Assembly (NCBI GenBank): GCA_900552425.1
Contig: URZR01000049.1
Span: 1-10,346 of the forward strand
Source of the DNA: an uncultured Collinsella sp.
GTDB taxonomy: Bacteria > Actinomycetota > Coriobacteriia > Coriobacteriales > Coriobacteriaceae
Direction of reading: 5' to 3'
Length of the DNA: 10,346 nt
The position numbers were made by a program, and so were the translations under genes. Below, piece by piece: positions 5,763 to 10,346 of the stretch. The notes below the pieces were generated by a model. That model saw nothing but the letters and a program-made list of their open reading frames with translations. It was not told the origin of the DNA and searched no databases. The number at the start of each line of letters is the position of its first letter. The stretch's first letter is position 1.

Positions 5763-6083
5763 CTAGAGCCCTGCAGGCCAGCGACAGGCGACCAAGTCGA
5801 CGTGCATGTCGTCCTTAAACGCCACACCCTCCCCTAGCAAAAGCTCACGTTGAGCATCGGGACCGCCAAAAGCAAAACCATCGCATATGCGGCCATCGGC
5901 AAACACCACGCGGTGACAGGGAATCTCGCCGGGGCGCGGATTGCCATGCAGGGCATACCCCACGTACCGCGCACTTCGTGGACGACCGGCAAGCAGCGCC
6001 ACCTGACCGTAGGTGGCGACCATCCCCTCGGGAATCTGCTCGACCACCTCGTACACCCGATCAAAAAAGCCCTCAGACGCCAT
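5763..6083 (-). CDS. MGMT-family alkyltransferase (short, Ogt/Atl-like)
   Basis: The 106-residue protein matches the C-terminal DNA-binding and active-site domain of O6-alkylguanine-DNA alkyltransferases. YEVVEQIPEGMVATYGQVA (11-29) leads into the helix-turn-helix; SARYVGYAL (37-45) holds the Arg finger that flips the damaged base; IPCHRVV (54-60) contains the acceptor Cys56. The N-terminal ribonuclease-like domain of full-length Ogt is missing, as in Atl-type proteins, yet the reactive Cys is kept where Atl proteins usually have Trp or Ala. A direct alkyl-transfer activity is therefore plausible, or a damage-recognition role. The start at 6083 is chosen for GGAAGGGAG upstream; a longer frame would begin within the neighbouring terminator. 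It follows degV, separated by a copy of the conserved terminator. Confidence 0.85.
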   Translation of the reverse strand: MASEGFFDRVYEVVEQIPEGMVATYGQVALLAGRPRSARYVGYALHGNPRPGEIPCHRVVFADGRICDGFAFGGPDAQRELLLGEGVAFKDDMHVDLVACRWPAGL

Positions 6084-6112
6084 TGCTCGCTCCCTTCCAC
6101 CCGGAATAGCAT

Positions 6113-6150
6113 AAACCACCACAAAGGTGCCCGCCCTTTGTGGTGGTTTT
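6113..6150. terminator. bidirectional terminator, conserved palindrome copy 2
   Basis: AAACCACCACAAAGG (6113-6127) pairs with CCTTTGTGGTGGTTT (6135-6149) in a perfect 15-bp stem; the loop TGCCCGC is shorter than in the other copies. It begins 11 bases after the degV stop and ends 29 bases before the alkyltransferase start, so it should separate these two minus-strand genes. Confidence 0.8.
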
Positions 6151-6160
6151 GGCAGGTGGG

Positions 6161-7015
6161 CTAGTTAACGGGCTGGAAGAAGGCTACGGCTACGGCGCCG
6201 GGGCCTACATGGGTGCCGATGGTGGCGCCGATGGTGTGAACGGGCAGTTCGCCCTCGGTGTGGCCAGCCCACAGTGCCGCGCTGTCCTCGATATACTTCT
6301 TGAGCACCGCATCCGAAAGGCCCGTATAGCCGAGCGCCAGCGGCATGGAAAAGTCGATGCCGCCCGCCTTTTCGACCTTCTGGTTGAGCAGGTTACGGCC
6401 GTTCTTGGAACCGCGCGCCTTGCCCAGCTGCACGATCAGACCGTCCTCGGCAGCCACCACGGGCTTTACGTTGAGCAGCGTACCCACGGCACCGGCCGCA
6501 GCAGACAGGCGACCGCCGCGCACCAGGTACTCCAACGTCTCGAGCAGGCCGATGACGACCACGCGGTCGCGCACGGCCTCGACAGCCGCCGCAACCTGAG
6601 CCGCGCCCTGGCCCTCGTCCACCAGGCGCAGCGCATACTCGACCAGCACGCGCTCGCCCAAGGTCACGTTATTGCTGTCCACGACGAACATGTCGCCGCC
6701 CGGCGCCTCGGCAAGTGCGGTGCGGGCACTCTGATTGGTGCCCGAAAGCTTAGCGCCCACGGTAATAATCACAGCCTCATCGCCGGCCTCACGCGCCTCG
6801 GCAATCGCCTGCGAAAACGCGTACGGGTTGACCTGGCCGGTCTTGGGCAGCTCATCGCGCTCCACAAGCATCTCGTAAAAGCGCTGGTGATCGATGTCGA
6901 CGCCATCCATATACACATCGGTGCCAAAGGTGACGGACAGCGGCAGAACGCGCAGAGCGGGGTGCTCCGCCGGCGACATATCGCTTGCGGAATCGGTAAT
7001 AATGCGGACGGACAT
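6161..7015 (-). CDS. DegV family fatty-acid-binding protein
   Basis: DegV-family (FakB-like) proteins bind a fatty acid and, in Firmicutes, present it to the kinase FakA for phosphorylation. The 284-residue protein has the N-terminal IITDSASDM (5-13), the lid region KTGQVNPYAF (58-67; many members have TSQP), the lipid-head motif VGAKLSGTNQSA (86-97), ETLEYLVRGGRLSAAAG (159-175) with the buried R-G-G-R-L turn, and a final GPGAVAVAFF (271-280). Length is typical. The start at 7015 is supported by AAAGGA upstream; an earlier ATG at 7120 would add 35 residues unlike the family. No fakA is in this window. It follows the MarR gene on the same strand with a 119-base gap, so the two may form an operon. 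Confidence 0.88.
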   Translation of the reverse strand: MSVRIITDSASDMSPAEHPALRVLPLSVTFGTDVYMDGVDIDHQRFYEMLVERDELPKTGQVNPYAFSQAIAEAREAGDEAVIITVGAKLSGTNQSARTALAEAPGGDMFVVDSNNVTLGERVLVEYALRLVDEGQGAAQVAAAVEAVRDRVVVIGLLETLEYLVRGGRLSAAAGAVGTLLNVKPVVAAEDGLIVQLGKARGSKNGRNLLNQKVEKAGGIDFSMPLALGYTGLSDAVLKKYIEDSAALWAGHTEGELPVHTIGATIGTHVGPGAVAVAFFQPVN

Positions 7016-7134
7016 AACGAATCCTTTCTTGCGCAGGTCCCGCGCGGGGAATTTTGACAGCAATGCCCCGGCACGGCATACGCGCTCAAACGGGACTATG
7101 CAGTTTTTAATGGGAAGCAAATGCCTTGGCGGCC

Positions 7135-7584
7135 TTAGATCTCACGCAGGGTGTTGAGAATCGTACGCAGCGACGCATACATCTGCTCGCGCTGCTCCAC
7201 ACCCATAGCCTTACCGGTGGTGTCGAGCACCTCGCGAATGATGCGGTCCGCCTCGCTCATGCTCTCGCCGCCCAGAGCGGTCAGGCGCACCGGAGCACGA
7301 TACTTAACGGCGGCGTCGCCCGAATCATCGACCTCGACGTAGCCGCCCTCCTCCAGATGCGCGAGCGTGCGCGAGACGGCGGCACGGGTCACGCCTGCCA
7401 TGCGAGCCAGGTCAGCGCCAGTCAGGCCGTCCTTGCTGCGCTCAAGATAGTACAGGCACATAACGTCGGAGCCCTTGAGGCCCAGCCTTGCGCCCTCGGA
7501 TGTCTTAATGCGCTGGATCTCCTTGTAGAGCCCGCTGATCAGTCCGACAAAGTCCTCGAAACGTGTCTCGTCGTTCTGCTGCAT
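7135..7584 (-). CDS. MarR family transcriptional regulator
   Basis: The 149-residue protein has the MarR layout: an N-terminal helix for dimerisation (FEDFVGLISGLYKEIQRIKT, 9-28), a winged helix-turn-helix with GLTGADLARMAGVTRAAVSR (53-72) followed by TLAHLEEGGYVEV (73-85), a wing with V-K-Y-R-A (93-97), the LTALGGE strand/helix (101-107), and a C-terminal dimerisation helix. Such dimers bind short palindromes and are released by small ligands such as phenolics or lipids. The start at 7584 has GAAAGGCGG about 11 bases upstream. Two related imperfect palindromes lie in its upstream region. Its neighbour downstream is degV, so a lipid-linked target is conceivable, though this is only inference from context. 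Confidence 0.9.
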   Translation of the reverse strand: MQQNDETRFEDFVGLISGLYKEIQRIKTSEGARLGLKGSDVMCLYYLERSKDGLTGADLARMAGVTRAAVSRTLAHLEEGGYVEVDDSGDAAVKYRAPVRLTALGGESMSEADRIIREVLDTTGKAMGVEQREQMYASLRTILNTLREI

Positions 7585-7612
7585 GGGAGACGACCGCCTT
7601 TCGCTTACATGA

Positions 7613-7686
7613 TGCTAACGGGTAAACATCTTAGCCGCACGAGGCAACACCCATACCCAAATATCCCATTTGTTAACCCATCAACA
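7613..7686. promoter_or_regulatory. paired candidate MarR operator sites
   Basis: TGCTAACGGGTAAACA (7613-7628) and TGTTAACCCATCAACA (7671-7686) agree at 11 of 16 positions (TGyTAACnnnTnAACA), and each is an imperfect palindrome. They flank the likely promoter region of the MarR gene, which suggests autoregulation. I cannot place -35 and -10 boxes with confidence between them. Confidence 0.35.
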
Positions 7687-7688
7687 TA

Positions 7689-7729
7689 AAAACCACCACA
7701 AAGGGGACAGGCACCTTTGTGGTGGTTTT
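7689..7729. terminator. bidirectional terminator, conserved palindrome copy 3
   Basis: AAAACCACCACAAAGG (7689-7704) pairs perfectly with CCTTTGTGGTGGTTTT (7714-7729), a 16-bp stem around loop GGACAGGCA. It lies 28 bases past the stop of the B3/B4 gene on the minus strand, and the stem arms provide T tracts in both directions. Confidence 0.85.
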
Positions 7730-7757
7730 GACCGGCGAACATGATCCGCAGGCGTCG

Positions 7758-8477
7758 TTACAGTTCCACGCAGGGATTGTCGCGGGTCACAAGCGTCTTA
7801 ACGACAACCGTCGCTCCCAGATAGCGCTCGAGCAACTCGGCGAGACGATCAACGGCAGCCTGGCAATCCCCCATCCGCTCGGGCTCCACGCACTCAATCG
7901 CCAGGAATGCATCGGCCGAATCGTCGGACAGCGCCGTGCGAACGCCATCGCGCCAGTTCCAGCAGCGGCATACGGCGCCCGCATCATCGATGTAGGCGAG
8001 CTCGCCGGGCAGCGTCGGGTCATCCGTTTCCTCGCCAAGTGGCAGGAACGCATCGCCGCCGTCAGTCACCTTCAAGCGAAGATCCCCCTCAATCGTATGC
8101 AGGTCCTCGCCGCCAACGGGCAGCGCGTAGGTCAGCGACACCGTGTTGTAGATGTCCACCGCGGGCGTAATGTGGCCCACCGGTTTGCCCTTGAGCACGC
8201 GCTTGAGCAGGTTCTCGATAGAGCAGCGGGCACCGCGCTTGGTCTTGAATTGCTGGTAGGCTTGGCGCCATACGCGCACCGGCGCGTTCTCGGAGAGCGT
8301 GGGCGATTCCAGGTGGCGCTCCGCCGCGGCGTTCGCGCGGGCGAGCAGCTGCTCGATCTCCGTTGCGTCCTCGGGCGAGACCTGGTCTGCGGACCTCATC
8401 CCCTTGGCAACCACCACGCCCAGTGACGCTCCGGGAAACAGGTTCCAAAACGAATCCTCGGTGACGAACTTCTTCAT
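7758..8477 (-). CDS. B3/B4 tRNA-binding domain protein
   Basis: The 239-residue protein matches stand-alone B3/B4 domain proteins (COG3382 type), related to the editing module of the phenylalanyl-tRNA synthetase beta chain. Diagnostic segments are SIENLLKRVLKGKPVGHITP (86-105), AVDIYNTVSLTYALPVGGED (106-125), FLPLGEE (144-150), GELAYIDDAGAVCRCWNWRD (158-177) and RTALSDDSADAFLAIE (180-195). In PheRS this fold hydrolyses mischarged Tyr-tRNA-Phe; free-standing members are thought to clear misacylated tRNA or bind other substrates, but the role of this one is unknown. The start at 8477 has GGGAG 8 bases upstream. It follows pckA, separated by a terminator and a roughly 160-base structured leader, so it is probably its own transcription unit. 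Confidence 0.85.
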   Translation of the reverse strand: MKKFVTEDSFWNLFPGASLGVVVAKGMRSADQVSPEDATEIEQLLARANAAAERHLESPTLSENAPVRVWRQAYQQFKTKRGARCSIENLLKRVLKGKPVGHITPAVDIYNTVSLTYALPVGGEDLHTIEGDLRLKVTDGGDAFLPLGEETDDPTLPGELAYIDDAGAVCRCWNWRDGVRTALSDDSADAFLAIECVEPERMGDCQAAVDRLAELLERYLGATVVVKTLVTRDNPCVEL

Positions 8478-8534
8478 CTGCAGGCTCCCTTCCTATTCAT
8501 CCGCCCCAAAACCTTTCGCTTTACGAGGGGCTGA

Positions 8535-8600
8535 AAACTAAACGAGCGCCCACACGCCGGCCCCCTTCTTGCGTCCTACGGTGCCGGCACGTGAGCGCTC
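8535..8600 (-). promoter_or_regulatory. large leader hairpin followed by a U-rich tract (attenuator-like)
   Basis: In the minus-strand transcript, GAGCGCTCACGTGCCGGC (8600-8583) pairs over all 18 positions with GCCGGCGTGTGGGCGCTC (8561-8544), three pairs being G-U; the loop has 21 bases. GTTTAGTTTTC follows, as in an intrinsic terminator. On the plus strand the same three pairs would be A-C mismatches, so the structure belongs to the minus transcript. It lies about 60 bases before the B3/B4 start codon. Confidence 0.6.
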
Positions 8601-8607
8601 GCGCGCT

Positions 8608-8629
8608 GCCCCCATCCGGAGAAGGGGGC
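8608..8629 (-). promoter_or_regulatory. small G/C hairpin in the same leader
   Basis: GCCCCC (8629-8624 on the minus strand) and GGGGGC (8613-8608) form a 6-bp stem around a 10-base loop that itself contains the palindrome TCCGGA. It precedes the larger leader hairpin by seven bases. No T tract follows. Confidence 0.45.
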
Positions 8630-8643
8630 AATATGTCAGGCGT

Positions 8644-8649
8644 ATTGTA
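8644..8649 (-). promoter_or_regulatory. possible -10 element for the B3/B4 gene leader
   Basis: The minus strand reads TACAAT here, five of six matches to the -10 consensus, between the pckA terminator and the leader hairpins. No -35 box is recognisable at 16-18 bases upstream. Transcription would start near 8637. Confidence 0.3.
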
Positions 8650-8670
8650 ACCCGAGTCATCCGCGCGAGT

Positions 8671-8711
8671 AAAACCACCACAAAGGTGCCTGTCCCCTTT
8701 ATGGTGGTTTT
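8671..8711. terminator. bidirectional terminator, conserved palindrome copy 4 (pckA end)
   Basis: AAAACCACCACAAAGG (8671-8686) pairs with CCTTTATGGTGGTTTT (8696-8711) with one mismatch. Its loop TGCCTGTCC is the reverse complement of the GGACAGGCA loop in copies 1 and 3, so this copy is inverted. It starts 15 bases beyond the pckA stop, and T residues follow on the minus strand. Confidence 0.85.
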
Positions 8712-8726
8712 GGGTCTGAAGCAACG

Positions 8727-10346
8727 CTAGTGTCGGAGTCCCAGCAGGCCGCGGCCGCGATGACGGGCGTCGGCGTGCACCTGAGCGTGCGGACCGGCGG
8801 CCTTTACGGACTCGGGCAGGTGCGAGTACTTCTTCTCGAAGTTCTCCTCGAACATCACGGCCAAGTTGTGCGCCGCCTCGTCGTAGCGCGCGGTGCTCTG
8901 CCAGTACTGGCGCGGCACCAGGATGCCGTCGGGCACGCCGTGGCACGTGGTGGGAATGTCGACGTTAAAGATATCGTCATGCACGAATTCGCTGTCCTCG
9001 ATGGTACCGTCGAGGGCGCGGGCCACCAGGGCGCGCGTGTAGGCAAGCTCGATGCGATGGCCCACGCCGTAGCCGCCGCCGATCCAGCCGGTGTTGACCA
9101 GGTACACACGCGTGCGGCCGTCGGCGATGCGCTCACCGAGCATCTTGGCATAGACCATGGGGTCGAGCGGCATAAACGGCTCGCCAAACAGCGAAGAGAA
9201 CGTGGGCGTGGGCTCGGTGACGCCGACCTCGGTGCCGGGGATCTTGGCCGTAAAGCCCGTCACGAAGTGGTACATGGCGGCATCGGCCGTCAGGCGTGAG
9301 ATGGGCGGCAGCACGCCAAAGGCATCGCAGGTCAGGAACAGCACGACGCTTGGAGTGGTGCCCATGCCCTTGGTCCACGCGTTGGGAATGTGCTCCACAG
9401 GGTATGCCACGCGCGTGTTGTGCGTGATCGAGATGTCGTCGTAGTTGGGCTTGCGGTTCTCGTCGAGCACCACGTTTTCGCAGATCGCGCCAAAGCGGAC
9501 AGCGTTGAAGATCTCGGGCTCGTGGAAGGCGTCCAGGCCCTCGCATTTGGCGTAGCAGCCACCCTCGATGTTAAAGATGCCCATGTCAGACCAGCCGTGC
9601 TCGTCGTCGCCGATCAGCAGGCGCGTGGGATTGGCCGAAAGCGTGGTCTTGCCGGTGCCGGACAGGCCAAAGAACACGGCGGTCTCGTGCGTGACGGGAT
9701 CCATACTGGCCGAGCAATGCATGGGCAGCACGTCGTCCTCGACGGGCAGCAGGTAATTCATGACGCTGAAAATGGACTTTTTGATCTCGCCGGAGTAGCC
9801 GGTGCCGGCGACCAGAATCACGCGCTCCTGGAAGTTGATGACCACGGCGGCGCTGGAGTTGAGGCCCTTGATGGCGGGATCGCACTGGTAGCCCGGCGCG
9901 GCGAGCACACAGAAGTCCGGCTCGCCGGTGCGCGCGATTTCGCGGGCAAGCGGGCGGGCGAGCATCTGCTTAATAAAGAGCGCCTGGCTGGCGCGCTCGC
10001 AAACAACAAGGACTTTTCGGGCGTAGGCGCGGTCGGCGCCGGCAAAGGCGCGGACAACAAAGACCTCGCGATCAGAAAGGTAGGCGGCGACGTTGTTATA
10101 GAGGCGCTCGTAGGTCTCGACGTCGATGGGTCGGTTCTGGGGGCTGTTCCAGTTCACGTTCTCGTGCGCCTTGGGGGCGTCGACGATGTAGCGGTTCTGG
10201 GGGCTGCGGCCGGTGTACTTGCCGGTCTTGCACATCAAAGAGCCGGTGTTGGTGAGAACGCCCTCGCCTGCCTTGACTGCGTACTCGGTAAGCTTTGCCG
10301 GGGACCAATCGACGTTGACCTTCTCAGAGTTGATTCCAAGATCTTT
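8727..10346 (-). CDS. pckA: phosphoenolpyruvate carboxykinase (ATP), N-terminus off the edge
   Basis: PEP carboxykinase interconverts oxaloacetate plus ATP and PEP plus CO2 plus ADP, in gluconeogenesis or, in anaerobes, often in CO2-fixing direction towards succinate. The 539 residues in view are read open to the right edge (KDLGINSEKVNVDWSPAKLT at the start), and only a short N-terminal piece is missing. Motifs: GVLTNTG and GRSPQNRYIVD (substrate Arg), MHCSAS (metal-binding His), the P-loop GLSGTGKT (about 227-234), kinase-2 LIGDDEHGW, FNIEGGCYAK, RVAYPVEHIPNA near the adenine site, and NTGWIGGGYGVGHRI. These mark the ATP-dependent class, not the GTP class. After the usual C-terminal VKAAGP comes an 18-20 residue Arg/His-rich tail that ends LLGLRH, longer than I expect. 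A copy of the conserved terminator follows. Confidence 0.95.
   Translation of the reverse strand, partial: KDLGINSEKVNVDWSPAKLTEYAVKAGEGVLTNTGSLMCKTGKYTGRSPQNRYIVDAPKAHENVNWNSPQNRPIDVETYERLYNNVAAYLSDREVFVVRAFAGADRAYARKVLVVCERASQALFIKQMLARPLAREIARTGEPDFCVLAAPGYQCDPAIKGLNSSAAVVINFQERVILVAGTGYSGEIKKSIFSVMNYLLPVEDDVLPMHCSASMDPVTHETAVFFGLSGTGKTTLSANPTRLLIGDDEHGWSDMGIFNIEGGCYAKCEGLDAFHEPEIFNAVRFGAICENVVLDENRKPNYDDISITHNTRVAYPVEHIPNAWTKGMGTTPSVVLFLTCDAFGVLPPISRLTADAAMYHFVTGFTAKIPGTEVGVTEPTPTFSSLFGEPFMPLDPMVYAKMLGERIADGRTRVYLVNTGWIGGGYGVGHRIELAYTRALVARALDGTIEDSEFVHDDIFNVDIPTTCHGVPDGILVPRQYWQSTARYDEAAHNLAVMFEENFEKKYSHLPESVKAAGPHAQVHADARHRGRGLLGLRH

Noticed and set aside
7039..7048. Palindrome CCCGCGCGGG upstream of degV
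   Set aside because: It is short, and such GC palindromes are expected by chance in this composition; no second copy supports an operator.
6140..7057. A 305-codon open frame on the plus strand
   Set aside because: It is the antisense shadow of degV, which has full family motifs, a ribosome site and a proper start.
1..10346. Search for CRISPR arrays, prophage, toxin-antitoxin or insertion sequences
   Set aside because: No regularly spaced direct repeats, transposase, integrase or paired small toxin/antitoxin genes were found; the repeats present are solitary palindromes at gene ends.

Overview
The window looks like a stretch of a high-GC actinobacterial gut anaerobe, most likely Collinsella or a close relative in the Coriobacteriia. 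This is inferred from memory of the protein families and of the terminator-like palindrome with the half-site AACCACCACAAAGG, which recurs here four times. No search was run. Both edges cut through genes: a nitroreductase at the left and phosphoenolpyruvate carboxykinase at the right.

Left edge (1-748). The first ~260 bases carry the start of a nitroreductase (minus) and, divergently, the S4-domain start of an RluA-type pseudouridine synthase (plus), an arrangement that looks clostridial. Near 254-268 this breaks off directly into the middle of a minus-strand nicotinate phosphoribosyltransferase (pncB). Both the RluA gene and pncB are decapitated at the same point, so this is a chimeric assembly join or a recent rearrangement.

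749-2640, minus strand. A small tail-anchored coiled-coil protein, a tRNA-Ala(CGC) gene with a clear promoter and terminator, and a radical-SAM protein of the PflX-like (COG1313) type.

2640-5435, plus strand. A probable 6S RNA (12-bp closing stem, small hairpin on the 3' side of the central bubble), then a WecA/TagO-type polyprenyl-phosphate sugar-1-phosphate transferase for cell-envelope glycopolymers, then trpS (tryptophanyl-tRNA synthetase).

5436-10346, minus strand. After a convergent spacer with strong hairpins come, in transcription order from the right edge: pckA (ATP-type PEP carboxykinase), a B3/B4 tRNA-binding-domain protein with a long structured leader, a MarR regulator, a DegV fatty-acid-binding protein, and a short MGMT/Atl-type alkyltransferase. 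Nearly every transcription unit here is closed by a copy of the same bidirectional palindromic terminator. Its loop sequence is also conserved (GGACAGGCA or its complement), which is more than a terminator needs.

The genes are mostly housekeeping: NAD salvage, tRNA charging and translation quality, envelope polymer priming, gluconeogenic/anaplerotic PEP metabolism and DNA alkyl-damage handling. I see no defence system, prophage, CRISPR array or biosynthetic cluster. The unusual signals are RNA-level and structural: the 6S RNA, the conserved-loop terminator family, the wobble-compensated leader hairpin before the B3/B4 gene, paired candidate operators before marR, and the left-edge junction.
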